A DNA stretch of 47,236 bases from JAVBLQ01 sp031553435 (GCA_031553435.1 JAVBLQ010000029.1:1-47236), one strand, 5' to 3'; positions 15,987 to 25,344 are shown, counted from the stretch's first letter. Program-made: numbers and translations. The notes: generated from the sequence alone by a model not told the origin.

Positions 15987-17428
15987 TTTGAAATTCGACT
16001 TTTAATTAAAGCAATCAATTCTTTCATAATCACAGAACCTGTGAAATAGGTTATCACGATATAGATCCCAGCCACTAATATTACTTGAGAAATCAATAAT
16101 AACCATTGATTTTCAACAAAATATTTCAATAGATATCCGCAAAAAACAGCTAATAAAGAAATGCTTAAGTATGGATACAAATCTTTCGTCAATTCTCTCA
16201 TTTTATAATGAATCAATTTTCCACAGATAATGGATTGAATGATATAATTTATAAAACTAACAATAGTTAAACCTGATATGAGATATAAATAATCTGTTTT
16301 CAGAAAAATACATAAAGTTACAATTCCTAAAATAAGGATATTACGAAAAATTTCAAACTTTAAAATAAAAAATGCTTTTCCTTCTATTTTTAATATATGA
16401 GAATTCGGATAATTGAGCGAGTAAAAAATTCCTCCAATGGCAAGTATTTGAAGAATAGGAGCTGACTCTATCCATTTTTCTCCTAATAAACAATAAATAG
16501 CCGGATAGGCTACCAAAGCTATTCCCAAATAAAAAGGAAATGTAAGAAATGCATTCATCCGCATGATTTTCCGGTAAATACGTTTCAATCTTTCCTTTTG
16601 TTCTACAGCAGAAAGCACGGGATAAGTGACTGAATGTACTGTCCCGGCGAGCAAGTCTAAAGCTGTATTATAGAGCCTGTTTGCCTGAGTATAATATCCT
16701 GCTTGCCCCATTGTATAACATTTACCGATTATGCTTGGAATGATATGGACAGTTATAGTGTTCAATATATTGCTCAACAAAAGATTAGATCCGAAACCAA
16801 ATAACCCTCTGAAAGATTCCATTTTAAAACTCCAGGTTGGCCTCCAACTATTGAAAATCCATAAAAAAAGTGATTTGCAAGCGGTAATCGCAACTGTTTG
16901 AGCAACAATGGCCCAAGGTCCGAATCCCGTATAAGCCAGGCTCAATGCTACCACATATGAAATGGCAATGGATAGCAAATTCACTTTGGCCATCAATTTA
17001 TAATTGATTTTCTTCAGTACCTGTGCTGTTTGCACCAAAGCAAATGCATTGAACACAAACGATAAAAACACAAAACGGGAAAGATTGACCAATTTCGGCT
17101 CTTCATAATATTGCCCGATGAATGGCGCCGAAAAAAATAATACCAAATATAAAAAAACAGCAACAGATATATTGAAATAAAAGGCTGAATTATAATCATC
17201 CTGATTGGTATCTTTTTTTCTTATCAATGCCGTCATAAATCCACTATCCTGAAAAGCATTGGCCAAATAAGTAAAAATAGACAATACGCCTGCAAGCCCG
17301 TAATCTGTATCCAACAACCTGCGAGCCATCAATACTCCGCAAACAAAAACCAGAACTTGTTGCAGGGTTTTATCCAAACCACTCCATGCAAAACCAGATA
17401 TTGTCTTGTCTTTCAACGATTTTTCCAT
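15983..17428 (-). CDS. Wzx-type polysaccharide flippase (MOP superfamily)
   Basis: This 481-residue integral membrane protein has about 12-14 hydrophobic segments spread over its length. The N-terminus (SGFAWSGLDKTLQQVLVFVCGVLMARRLLDTDYGLAG) is characteristic of the lipopolysaccharide biosynthesis flippases of the RfbX/TuaB kind. It would move undecaprenyl-linked glycan units across the inner membrane. It overlaps glycosyltransferase genes at both ends (four and 16 bases). No Wzy polymerase is recognised nearby, so how the units are assembled is open. Confidence 0.9.
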   Translation of the reverse strand: MEKSLKDKTISGFAWSGLDKTLQQVLVFVCGVLMARRLLDTDYGLAGVLSIFTYLANAFQDSGFMTALIRKKDTNQDDYNSAFYFNISVAVFLYLVLFFSAPFIGQYYEEPKLVNLSRFVFLSFVFNAFALVQTAQVLKKINYKLMAKVNLLSIAISYVVALSLAYTGFGPWAIVAQTVAITACKSLFLWIFNSWRPTWSFKMESFRGLFGFGSNLLLSNILNTITVHIIPSIIGKCYTMGQAGYYTQANRLYNTALDLLAGTVHSVTYPVLSAVEQKERLKRIYRKIMRMNAFLTFPFYLGIALVAYPAIYCLLGEKWIESAPILQILAIGGIFYSLNYPNSHILKIEGKAFFILKFEIFRNILILGIVTLCIFLKTDYLYLISGLTIVSFINYIIQSIICGKLIHYKMRELTKDLYPYLSISLLAVFCGYLLKYFVENQWLLLISQVILVAGIYIVITYFTGSVIMKELIALIKSRISK

Positions 17429-18339
17429 CCCAACATACCTTTTGTTACATTATAGCGGAATTGAATCAGTTTCTCACCTTTACCATATTGAAATTGTATA
17501 AGAAAAAGAAAAAAGAAAATGATTGTCGCACACCATTTTTTTCCTTCAGAAAAAATAAGCCGTTTATAATAAGCTGATTTCGACAATGACAATGTTCTTA
17601 TTCTTTCACTTGTTCCGATTGAATAAGAAAGCTTTTTCAGGTATTCTTCTGTTAATTTTGTTTCAGGAATGATGTGATAAATTCCGGCTTGTGGAACATA
17701 CCAAACTCTTCTTCCGGCAGAAAAAAGACGATTGAACAAATCTTTTTCTTCGGCGCCGATCAAACCGGAACCTTTTCTTCCCAGTTCAGGATTGAACATT
17801 CCGAATGTTTCGAAAACAGATTTTCCATAGCAGGCATTTCCTCCTCCCGGGAATTTTTCATTTTTAAATGGCTTTGTTTTTTCTCCGTTATACAAATAGC
17901 CTGTCAACAATGCTTTTGTATAGTGGGAAAGCCAAACCGGAGGAATTACCTCATAGTAAGGAATGATAGGTCCTCCCGCTGCAATTTCTTCCGGATGAGT
18001 ATTGAAAAAATCATCATATGATTGCAAATACTTAGGAAAGACTGTCGCATCATCGTCCACATAAACCAACAGCTCCCCCTTGCTTTCCTGGATTCCACGG
18101 TTGCGGGCATGAGAAAGTCCCTGTGCTTTTTCCACACAATAATGGAAATGAACATCCGGATATTTTTCCTGAAATTCCCGGCAAATATTTTCCGTCTTAT
18201 CCGTAGAATTATTATTGACCAGTACTATCTCGTATTTTTCTTTAGGATATTCCTGTCGGGCAATACTTTCTAATACCTGGAAAATATATTTTTCTCTGTT
18301 ATATGTGCAAATGATGATTGAAAAACGAAATGTCTGCAT
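17413..18339 (-). CDS. Glycosyltransferase family 2
   Basis: This 308-residue GT2 enzyme starts RFSIIICTYNREKYIFQVLES, with LVNNNSTDKTE at about 40-50, GLSHARNRGI (74-83) and VDDDA at 94-98. EEKDLFNRLFSAG gives the downstream catalytic acid region. A hydrophobic stretch around 275-290 (WCATIIFFFLFLIQF) suggests membrane attachment. It overlaps the flippase gene by 16 bases and follows the small two-gene cassette by 22 bases. Substrate unknown. Confidence 0.9.
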   Translation of the reverse strand: MQTFRFSIIICTYNREKYIFQVLESIARQEYPKEKYEIVLVNNNSTDKTENICREFQEKYPDVHFHYCVEKAQGLSHARNRGIQESKGELLVYVDDDATVFPKYLQSYDDFFNTHPEEIAAGGPIIPYYEVIPPVWLSHYTKALLTGYLYNGEKTKPFKNEKFPGGGNACYGKSVFETFGMFNPELGRKGSGLIGAEEKDLFNRLFSAGRRVWYVPQAGIYHIIPETKLTEEYLKKLSYSIGTSERIRTLSLSKSAYYKRLIFSEGKKWCATIIFFFLFLIQFQYGKGEKLIQFRYNVTKGMLGWKNR

Positions 18340-18361
18340 TGATAATGAGTTTAAGGTTGAA

Positions 18362-18700
18362 TTAATTAAACTTTAAACCTTCAACATTAAGAAAATTATT
18401 ACTTACTTTGATTAACTTCAGATTTTTCATGTGATAAACAATCACATTATCATCATCAAATCTTTTATAAGCAAATCCCCACTGTGTTTTACTCTTAGTA
18501 TCTTTATATACATACAGCAAACAACCTCCGTCTTGACCCAATTCTTTATATGGAGATGGCCTGTGCAAAAGAATTCCTCCAAGAATGGATTTTAAAATCT
18601 TCTTTTCAAAAGCCCTCTCTTGAGAGGTTATTCCTTCTTTAATGAGATAATTAATGTAATTATCTATAAGACTATATACGTTTTGGCTTATAATTATCAT
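18362..18700 (-). CDS. Small protein, candidate toxin-like partner
   Basis: I do not recognise a named family for this 112-residue soluble protein. It has a helical N-terminal half with basic and acidic residues (SQERAFEKKILKS, about 26-38) and a C-terminal half of beta-type segments (GGCLLYVYKD, TQWGFAYKRF, NVIVYHMKNLKLI). That pattern is loosely like RelE/ParE-fold toxins, but no catalytic motif is clear. Its start overlaps the stop of the 64-residue gene before it as ATGA. The two-gene format (small acidic first, larger basic second) resembles toxin-antitoxin cassettes; this is inference only. It interrupts a glycan cluster where it has no obvious biosynthetic role. Confidence 0.6.
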   Translation of the reverse strand: MIIISQNVYSLIDNYINYLIKEGITSQERAFEKKILKSILGGILLHRPSPYKELGQDGGCLLYVYKDTKSKTQWGFAYKRFDDDNVIVYHMKNLKLIKVSNNFLNVEGLKFN

Positions 18701-18891
18701 GAATTAGGTATCAATCTTCTTATTGCTTCATCTATCCTGTCTGAAAACTCTTCAAGAGTAATACCATTGCATGCTTTTACCGCTTCTTCAAAGCTCATTT
18801 GAGGTTTCAATGAAGGACTTTCCTCACAAACCATGCCCGGAAGATTTGTAAAATACTCCAATGCTTGTTCTGTAATATATATTTCTTCCAT
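18697..18891 (-). CDS. Small acidic protein, candidate antitoxin-like partner
   Basis: This 64-residue acidic protein precedes and overlaps the 112-residue gene by four bases. Residues 33-60 (SFEEAVKACNG, then TLEEFSDRIDEAIRRL) look helical, while the N-terminus (MEEIYITEQALEYF) is also acidic. No DNA-binding motif is evident. It starts 33 bases after yfhO with no clear promoter, so it may be transcribed from the yfhO side. Function unknown; an antitoxin role is suggested only by size, charge and coupling. Confidence 0.55.
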   Translation of the reverse strand: MEEIYITEQALEYFTNLPGMVCEESPSLKPQMSFEEAVKACNGITLEEFSDRIDEAIRRLIPNS

Positions 18892-18924
18892 TTTGTACCT
18901 AATTTTAAGAAACTGTTTTAAATC

Positions 18925-21423
18925 TTAATTTGTAACAACGTTACTTTTTGTTTTTCTAAGCAACAATAAAATTGAGCCCAATAACGCCAATATCAAAATA
19001 CCCGACATAATCGAAGCGATTGTTCCCGCTGTATTAACTGCATCCGGTTCAAAAATAAATTCTATTTTATGCTCGCCGGTAGGAATTACAATACTCCGCA
19101 ATATCCAATCAACCCTGCTGATCGGAACTTGTTTTCCATCAATAAACGCTTTCCAACCATATTGATAATAAATTTCGGAAAATACAGCCAATCCTTCTTT
19201 TTGAGAGGAGGATTTATATTCCAGTTTATCAGGAGCATAAGTCAGCAATTCTATTTTTGCAGTAGAATCCGGTACAATTTGCAAATTATTCAGATTATCT
19301 GCAAAACGTTTATCTACAACTGCTTGTTTTTTAGGATCCAACATTTGGAAAGAAGCCATTTCGGCATCGGCATTTTCTACTAATTTATAAGAATCGACAA
19401 ACCATGCATTGCCATAATGATATGGATTTTCAATAGGAGGCTGACCCGGATTATAGATAATATACTTGGTATTCAGCATATTCAATGTTCGGCATTGCGG
19501 CATAAAATTCAATAGGCTATCCAATGATTGTGTTTCGGAAAGCACCTTGATAATTCCGTTTATTTCTCCTGACAACCGGTAATCTATCAATTCCTGATAA
19601 CGCTCCAGTTTTGCAGCATGATAACCTCCAATAGATTTATGATAATAGGATGTATTGGTTTCCTGAAACGGATTATTCAAATTCAATACCCTGTATGAAG
19701 GAGATTTATCTTTTAAGATTTCATCATCGGCAATAGATTTTTTGAAATTCTGATCCTGATAGGTTCTTTTGGGAACAAAACTTTTGTTATTTAAATATCG
19801 TTTATCTATCTGCCATAAATCAACCAAAGTCAAAACAACAAGTCCGGAAATAATCCAGATTCCTACTTTCTTCTTATCTTTTGCAGTGATAAAAATAAAT
19901 AATAAAGCAGCAGCAAGCAATACAAATATCAATGATCTCAACGCATCAGCTTGTAACAAATCTTGTCTGTCTTGTAATAAGGCGCTGTAGTACCAATCCG
20001 GCATTCCATATTGACCATCCAATGAAGATTGGAAATTAAGAAATGTACCCGGCATAATCCAGAAAATCAAACAAAGTCCACCCACAATTCCGGTTGAATA
20101 GATCAATGCTTTTTTAAACTTCTCAGTATTAACATCTCCAACCAATAATTCTTTCAAAGCCATACAACCCAACAATGGAAAGATAAACGCCGGAATAACC
20201 AAAGCCATTGAAACTGTACGGAATTTATTATAGTAAGGCAAATGATAAAATATGAAATCATTGAAAGCCTCAAAGTTTTTTCCCCATGATAAGAAAATAA
20301 AAAAGACACTCGCCCCCAATAACCACCATTTATATGATCTGGGAATAATGAAAAGCGACAAAATAAATAAGAAACAAATGATTGCTCCAAAATAAACGGG
20401 TCCTTCTGTAAACAATTGATCTCCCCAATAAGTGTAACTCTGTATCTCATTTCCTACCTGAGCTCCTTTACTTCTTAACTCCTTGTATAAATGCGAATCG
20501 CTTCCCAAAACACCACCGGATTCTCCTCCCATAAAATTAGGAATCAGTAAAGTAAATGTTTCTGCTTTTCCATAACTCCATTCGAAAGCATAATCTTTAT
20601 CCAGTCCTCCGCTTTGTTTGGATTTGGAATTATCTTTAGGAGTTAGTTCCGATTTTCCACGGGTACTCTCCTTCCCCATCTCATAATTCACATAAAAACT
20701 TGCAGCATTGGAACCTACACCCAATATTAGTGCAATAGCCAGTATTCCTACTGCAATACCCAGATCTTTATATTTTTTTTGTAATATAAAATGAATGCAA
20801 TATCCAATTGAGATAATCACACACAACAAAGCTGTATAATATGTAATCTGAAGATGATTGGACGAAATCTGAAAGGCCAGACCCAAACCGAAAAGTATCA
20901 AGCCAAACAAATATTTCCTTTGAAAAGCAGATATTAAACCCGCCAGAATCAATGGCACATATGCCAATGCCCATATTTTAGTCACATGCCCCGCATGGAT
21001 AATAATCAGATTATAGGACGAAAATGCGACACCGATCGCCCCAAATATCGCCGTCGGGATATTAGCCCCCAATATTAAAAAAAGAATATATGATGTGATC
21101 AATAAAATAAAAATAGCACTCCCCTCTCTTGGTGGAATTTTATTGAAAACATTAGTTTTAATCCAATCTACAACATTTCCACCCTGTGTGTTTCCTGTAA
21201 TCTGATAAGAAGGCATTCCTGAAAACATCGAACCCGTCCAACCTGACGGTTTTCCGTATTCGACCAATTCCTGAGCCATTCCTTTGTATCTGACAATATC
21301 TCCCTGAGGCAATACTTTTCCTTCAAAAACAGGAAGAAAATAGATGGCAACTACAATGTAAAACAAGACAATAACGCCTCCGTGCGGCAGTATAGACTTA
21401 AAAATGGATGATAATTTATTCAT
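18925..21423 (-). CDS. YfhO-family membrane protein (GT-C-like)
   Basis: This 832-residue protein has about 12 or more transmembrane helices spread over residues 15-540 and a final helix near 800-820. A large extracytoplasmic domain lies between (about 545-795). The start HGGVIVLFYIVVAIYFLPVFEGKV, then KVLPQGDIVRYKGMAQEL and SGMPSYQITG, is characteristic of Bacteroidetes YfhO-like proteins. In Bacillus, YfhO is linked to glycosylation of teichoic acid, and the fold is that of lipid-phosphate-sugar-dependent GT-C transferases. A glycan-modifying role fits the neighbouring glycosyltransferases, but the substrate is unknown. A minus-strand TAAATTTG at 21466-21473 could be its -7 element. Confidence 0.85.
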   Translation of the reverse strand: MNKLSSIFKSILPHGGVIVLFYIVVAIYFLPVFEGKVLPQGDIVRYKGMAQELVEYGKPSGWTGSMFSGMPSYQITGNTQGGNVVDWIKTNVFNKIPPREGSAIFILLITSYILFLILGANIPTAIFGAIGVAFSSYNLIIIHAGHVTKIWALAYVPLILAGLISAFQRKYLFGLILFGLGLAFQISSNHLQITYYTALLCVIISIGYCIHFILQKKYKDLGIAVGILAIALILGVGSNAASFYVNYEMGKESTRGKSELTPKDNSKSKQSGGLDKDYAFEWSYGKAETFTLLIPNFMGGESGGVLGSDSHLYKELRSKGAQVGNEIQSYTYWGDQLFTEGPVYFGAIICFLFILSLFIIPRSYKWWLLGASVFFIFLSWGKNFEAFNDFIFYHLPYYNKFRTVSMALVIPAFIFPLLGCMALKELLVGDVNTEKFKKALIYSTGIVGGLCLIFWIMPGTFLNFQSSLDGQYGMPDWYYSALLQDRQDLLQADALRSLIFVLLAAALLFIFITAKDKKKVGIWIISGLVVLTLVDLWQIDKRYLNNKSFVPKRTYQDQNFKKSIADDEILKDKSPSYRVLNLNNPFQETNTSYYHKSIGGYHAAKLERYQELIDYRLSGEINGIIKVLSETQSLDSLLNFMPQCRTLNMLNTKYIIYNPGQPPIENPYHYGNAWFVDSYKLVENADAEMASFQMLDPKKQAVVDKRFADNLNNLQIVPDSTAKIELLTYAPDKLEYKSSSQKEGLAVFSEIYYQYGWKAFIDGKQVPISRVDWILRSIVIPTGEHKIEFIFEPDAVNTAGTIASIMSGILILALLGSILLLLRKTKSNVVTN

Positions 21424-21620
21424 TCGTTCAGAAGTTTGTAAACTTTAAAAACCACATTTAAAGGGCAAATTTAATAATTTTTTGAATCACTTTATTGTAA
21501 ATCAACGTAAAAAGTTGAAGGTTGAAAATTGATTGAACATTAAGAAGCTGTCTATATTTTTAAGATTGTGAACATTATGAATATTTTAAACCTTAAATCT
21601 TAAACTTTCAACAAAAATTG

Positions 21621-21628
21621 TATCTTTG
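21621..21628 (+). promoter_or_regulatory. -7 element (TATCTTTG) for pepE
   Basis: TATCTTTG followed by CA lies 25 bases before the pepE ATG. The same TATCTTTGCA word precedes ruvX and thrS. No clear -33 TTG is seen. Confidence 0.65.
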
Positions 21629-21653
21629 CAATTTCAACCAATAATTTTATCTC

Positions 21654-22364
21654 ATGAGACTATTATTGCTAAGCAATTCCACCAATCCGGGAGAAGCCTA
21701 TTTAGATTATCCGAAACATGCAATTAAAGATTTTTTAGGTGAAAAACCGGTGAAAGTCCTCTTTATTCCTTATGCCGCAGTAACTTTCAGTTTTGATGAA
21801 TATGAAGCAAAAGTCTCTGCCCGATTCCAGGAAATCGGACACCAGATTGTTAGTATCCATCACTTTAAAGACCCGGCAAAAGCAATCGAAGAAGCAGAAG
21901 CAATCGCTATTGGCGGAGGTAACACATGGAAATTGGTACGACTTTTGCAGGAGTATGATTTGATGTCGCCCATCAGAGATAAAGTTATGGATGGAACGCC
22001 ATATATCGGCTGGAGTGCTGGCAGCAATGTTGCTTGTCCCACAATGAGAACAACCAACGACATGCCTATCATTCAGCCATATAGCTTTGACACGTTAAGT
22101 TTGATACCTTTTCAGATAAATCCCCACTTCACGGATTTTCATCCTGCAGGGCACGGAGGAGAAACCAGAGAAGACAGAATCATGGAATTCTTGGAATTAG
22201 ATCCGGATATGTATGTTGTAGGATTAAGAGAAGGAACAATGCTAAGAAGAGAAGAAGACAAATTACAATTAATCGGAGAAAAAACAGCCCGGATCTTTAA
22301 ACAAAGAAGAAAACCGGAAGAACTAAGTTCAGATCATGATCTTTCATTCTTACTTGAAGCATAA
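21654..22364 (+). CDS. pepE: Dipeptidase E (peptidase family S51)
   Basis: This 236-residue cytoplasmic peptidase is predicted to hydrolyse dipeptides with N-terminal aspartate. The nucleophile elbow GWSAGSN places the catalytic Ser at 121, and NPHFTDF places the His at 158; GGGNTW (87-92) is the conserved glycine-rich loop. Length matches PepE. It has its own TATCTTTG promoter and is followed by a hairpin-forming repeat before the sugar transferase gene. It is unlikely to be part of glycan synthesis. Confidence 0.93.
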   Translation: MRLLLLSNSTNPGEAYLDYPKHAIKDFLGEKPVKVLFIPYAAVTFSFDEYEAKVSARFQEIGHQIVSIHHFKDPAKAIEEAEAIAIGGGNTWKLVRLLQEYDLMSPIRDKVMDGTPYIGWSAGSNVACPTMRTTNDMPIIQPYSFDTLSLIPFQINPHFTDFHPAGHGGETREDRIMEFLELDPDMYVVGLREGTMLRREEDKLQLIGEKTARIFKQRRKPEELSSDHDLSFLLEA

Positions 22365-22365
22365 G

Positions 22366-22428
22366 AGTTACGAGTTACAAGTAAACAAAATTGTAACATA
22401 TGTAACCTGTAACTTGTAACCCATAACT
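22366..22428. repeat. Hairpin repeat of the GTTAC-word family before a sugar transferase
   Basis: The arm at 22366-22382 pairs with 22412-22428 at 15 of 17 positions. The right arm ends two bases before the ATG of the next gene, so a folded RNA would cover its ribosome-binding region. It may act as a terminator for pepE or as a translation control element. Confidence 0.65.
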
Positions 22429-22430
22429 AT

Positions 22431-23036
22431 ATGTATAAAAGCTTTTTCAAAAGAGTTTTAGATATATGTGTTGCTTTTTTTAGCTTAGTTTTGTTATTTC
22501 CTTTTTTAGTAACATTGACTATAGTACTAACTATTCTATATAAAGGAAATCCTTTTTTCTTTCAAACCAGACCAGGAAAAAATGGTAAATGTTTCAATAT
22601 CATTAAATTCCGAACCATGAACAGAAAAAGAGACGAATGGGGAACCTTATTACCGGATTCGGAAAGGATGATTCCAATCGGAAACTGGTTAAGAAAGAAT
22701 TCGATTGATGAATTACCTCAACTTGTCAACATACTAACGGGAACGATGAGCCTGATAGGCCCTCGCCCTCTATTAGTTGAATATTTGCCGGTTTATTCGG
22801 AAGAACAAAAAAAAAGACATGATGTGAGGCCGGGAATTACCGGATGGGCCCAGGTTAATGGACGCAATGCCATCACTTGGTCCGAAAAATTTGAATACGA
22901 TATTTGGTATGTAAACCATTTATCTTTCAAATTAGACACAAAAATTTTTTTTTTAACCATCAAAAAAATATTTGACAAAGAGGGAATTAACAACTCTGAA
23001 AATGTAACAATGCCTAAGTTCAACGGCCATAATTAA
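22431..23036 (+). CDS. Small phosphoglycosyl transferase (PglC-like sugar transferase)
   Basis: This monotopic membrane enzyme transfers a sugar-1-phosphate from a UDP-sugar to undecaprenyl phosphate, starting a glycan. The 201-residue protein is the short form: one N-terminal hydrophobic re-entrant helix (about 12-36), then the catalytic domain. Motifs are NIIKFRTM (56-63), the catalytic Asp-Glu pair at 93-94 in SIDELPQL, GPRPLL (110-115) and RPGITGWAQVNGR (133-145). The next gene encodes an aminotransferase three bases later, so the donor may be an aminosugar, as in PglC/PglE systems. The window also encodes a long WcaJ-like homologue. Confidence 0.92.
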   Translation: MYKSFFKRVLDICVAFFSLVLLFPFLVTLTIVLTILYKGNPFFFQTRPGKNGKCFNIIKFRTMNRKRDEWGTLLPDSERMIPIGNWLRKNSIDELPQLVNILTGTMSLIGPRPLLVEYLPVYSEEQKKRHDVRPGITGWAQVNGRNAITWSEKFEYDIWYVNHLSFKLDTKIFFLTIKKIFDKEGINNSENVTMPKFNGHN

Positions 23037-23039
23037 CAG

Positions 23040-24173
23040 ATGAATAAAAAACGAATTTGGCTTTCACTTGCTCAGCCGGGAGGAAAAGAAATGGATTTCG
23101 TTCAGTCAGTATTCAATGAAAATTGGATTACTGCAGGAGGGCCTTTCGTTGACACATTTGAAAAAGAACTTCAAACATTCTTGCATACAAAAAAGGAAAT
23201 TGTCGGACTAAACTCCGGCACCTCCGCCATTCACCTGGCGTTGATTCAACTTGGCATCAGACAAGGAGATGAAGTGATTTGTCAAAGTCTGACATTTGTA
23301 GCAACAGTCAATCCTATAAGATATTTGGGAGCTAATCCTGTGTTTGTTGATAGTGAAAAAGATACCTGGAACATGTGTCCGGTTTGTCTTGAAGAAACTA
23401 TCCTGTCAAGAAAAAAAATAACAGGTATTAAACCAAAGGCCATTATTTTTGTCGATTTATATGGCATGCCGGCAAAAATAAAAGAAATAAAGGACATCGC
23501 CCAAAAATATGAAATCCCATTGATAGAAGATGCTGCTGAAGCCTTAGGATCTATCTATGAGAATGATTATTGTGGCAATTTTGGCGACTATGCGATACTT
23601 TCTTTCAACGGAAACAAAATAATTACAACATCTGCCGGAGGCGCTTTAATTTGTCCGTCAACAATAATAGCAAAAGAAATAAAAAATTTATCATCGCAAG
23701 CACGAGATGAAGCACCTCATTATCAACATTCTAAAATAGGATTTAATTATAGAATGAGTAATGTATGTGCAGCCATCGGATCTGGACAAATGATTGTATT
23801 AAACGATTTTATAAAGAAAAGGAGACATATTCATCATATTTATGTTAATGAATTGCATTCAATCAAAGAAATAGAATTTCAAACGGAATCACCCGGAAGT
23901 CTATCCAATCGTTGGCTCACGTGCATTTTATTACCATCTTATGAAGAAAGAGAAAAAATCCGTTTAGCTTTAGACGCTGAAAATATAGAAAGCCGTCCGG
24001 TATGGAAACCTATGCAATTACAACCCGTTTTTGCTGAATTTCCTTACTATGGGAAAGGAATTTCAGACGATCTATTTGAAAGAGGTTTATGCCTTCCATC
24101 AGGTTCCGGATTAGACGATGAAGATATTATGAGAGTTTGTAATATTATAAAAAAAACAATCAAATCGGTGTAA
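23040..24173 (+). CDS. DegT/DnrJ/EryC1/StrS-family sugar aminotransferase
   Basis: This 377-residue PLP-dependent enzyme transfers an amino group to a nucleotide-linked keto-sugar. The PLP Lys is at about 193 in SFNGNK, EDAAEALGS at 163-171 provides the Asp that contacts the pyridine nitrogen, and GLNSGTSAIHLAL (56-68) binds the phosphate. The N-terminus (WLSLAQPGGKEMDFVQSVF) resembles PglE/WbpE-type enzymes. It starts three bases after the PglC-like gene. A 4,6-dehydratase and an acetyltransferase would be needed to complete bacillosamine-type synthesis, and neither is visible here. Confidence 0.9.
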   Translation: MNKKRIWLSLAQPGGKEMDFVQSVFNENWITAGGPFVDTFEKELQTFLHTKKEIVGLNSGTSAIHLALIQLGIRQGDEVICQSLTFVATVNPIRYLGANPVFVDSEKDTWNMCPVCLEETILSRKKITGIKPKAIIFVDLYGMPAKIKEIKDIAQKYEIPLIEDAAEALGSIYENDYCGNFGDYAILSFNGNKIITTSAGGALICPSTIIAKEIKNLSSQARDEAPHYQHSKIGFNYRMSNVCAAIGSGQMIVLNDFIKKRRHIHHIYVNELHSIKEIEFQTESPGSLSNRWLTCILLPSYEEREKIRLALDAENIESRPVWKPMQLQPVFAEFPYYGKGISDDLFERGLCLPSGSGLDDEDIMRVCNIIKKTIKSV

Positions 24174-24177
24174 ATTG

Positions 24178-24232
24178 TTTAATGTTAAAAGTTTGATATT
24201 TAACTTTTTAATATTCAACTTTCAACATTAAA
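24178..24232. repeat. Imperfect hairpin between aminotransferase and fcl genes
   Basis: Arms at about 24178-24196 and 24215-24232 pair with few mismatches (TTTAATGTT with AACATTAAA, AAAGTTTGA with TCAACTTT). It separates two co-directional genes. The wording recurs near 21530-21610. Confidence 0.55.
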
Positions 24233-24250
24233 CCTTAATCAATTACATAA

Positions 24251-25330
24251 ATGAATAAAGATTCTAAAATTTATGTGGCAGGCCACTTGGGACTAGTTGG
24301 TTCTGCTATATTAAAAAATCTAAGAGATAAAGGATATTCAAATTTTGTCTTACGATCAATAAATGAGTTAAATCTTATTGATCCTCACGCAGTAATGGAA
24401 TTTTTTGAGCAAGAAAAACCGGAGTATGTTTTTCTCGCAGCTGCCAAAGTGGGAGGAATCGTAGCCAATAACACCTATAGAGCAGATTTTATTTATCAGA
24501 ATCTGATGATTCAAAATAATGTGATCCACGCTGCTTATGTTCACAACGTAAAAAAATTACTTTTTCTGGGAAGTACATGTATCTATCCCAAAGAGGCTCC
24601 ACAACCGATGCCTGAAGATTGTTTGTTGACATCTCCACTTGAATATACAAACGAACCTTATGCAATAGCAAAAATTGCCGGCATCAAAATGTGCGAAAGC
24701 TATAATATACAATATGGGACAAATTTTATTTCCATCATGCCGACCAACCTATATGGTCCCAATGATAATTTTGATTTGGAAAAATCACATGTTCTCCCTG
24801 CATTACTAAGAAAAATATATTTAGGGAAAAATTTAATCAACAACAATTGGGAAAAAATCAAAGCCGATCTGAATTGCCGTCCTATAGAAGGAATCAATGG
24901 CAACGCCCCTGTTGATCAAATCGAAAATATCCTGGCAAAATATGGAGTAACCACAAATAAAATTGAAATCTGGGGTACTGGTCTTCCAATGAGAGAATTC
25001 CTTTGGAGCGAAGAAATGGCGGATGCTTCTGTGTTTGTCATGGAAAATGTTGATTTCAAATATCTTATGCCAAAAAATAAAGAAATAAAAAATACTCATA
25101 TAAACATTGGTACGGGAAAAGAAATATCTATCAAAGATTTAGCAAAAACAATCGCTCAAACTATCGGTTATGAAGGCGAGCTGTATTTCAATCCTGAAAA
25201 GCCGGACGGGACAATGAGAAAACTAACTGATGTTTCCAAACTTCACTCTCTGGGATGGCATCATCAGGTTGATATTCAACAAGGAGTTCAAAAACTATAC
25301 GATTGGTATCTATCATCATTAATTCTTTAA
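24251..25330 (+). CDS. fcl: GDP-L-fucose synthase
   Basis: The enzyme epimerises and reduces GDP-4-keto-6-deoxymannose to GDP-L-fucose with NADPH. The 359-residue short-chain dehydrogenase has the nucleotide-binding GHLGLVG (11-17), catalytic Ser108 in GSTCIYP, and YAIAK with Tyr137 and Lys141. It is longer than the roughly 320-residue E. coli enzyme; an insertion at about 195-235 follows NLYGPNDNFDLEKSHVLPA, a form I associate with Bacteroidetes. It is 14 bases upstream of gmd, the reverse of the order in which the two enzymes act. GDP-fucose would feed the surface glycan. Confidence 0.94.
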   Translation: MNKDSKIYVAGHLGLVGSAILKNLRDKGYSNFVLRSINELNLIDPHAVMEFFEQEKPEYVFLAAAKVGGIVANNTYRADFIYQNLMIQNNVIHAAYVHNVKKLLFLGSTCIYPKEAPQPMPEDCLLTSPLEYTNEPYAIAKIAGIKMCESYNIQYGTNFISIMPTNLYGPNDNFDLEKSHVLPALLRKIYLGKNLINNNWEKIKADLNCRPIEGINGNAPVDQIENILAKYGVTTNKIEIWGTGLPMREFLWSEEMADASVFVMENVDFKYLMPKNKEIKNTHINIGTGKEISIKDLAKTIAQTIGYEGELYFNPEKPDGTMRKLTDVSKLHSLGWHHQVDIQQGVQKLYDWYLSSLIL

Positions 25331-25344
25331 TAACATAAATAAAA

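Noticed and set aside
17674..18021. 115-codon plus-strand frame antisense to a glycosyltransferase gene
   Set aside because: It is a shadow of a clear GT2 gene, with Cys/Phe-rich composition typical of antisense translation.
18362..18891. Assignment of the small gene pair to a named toxin-antitoxin family
   Set aside because: Neither protein shows a motif sufficient for RelE, HigB, Fic, HEPN or VapC; only the gene arrangement is suggestive.
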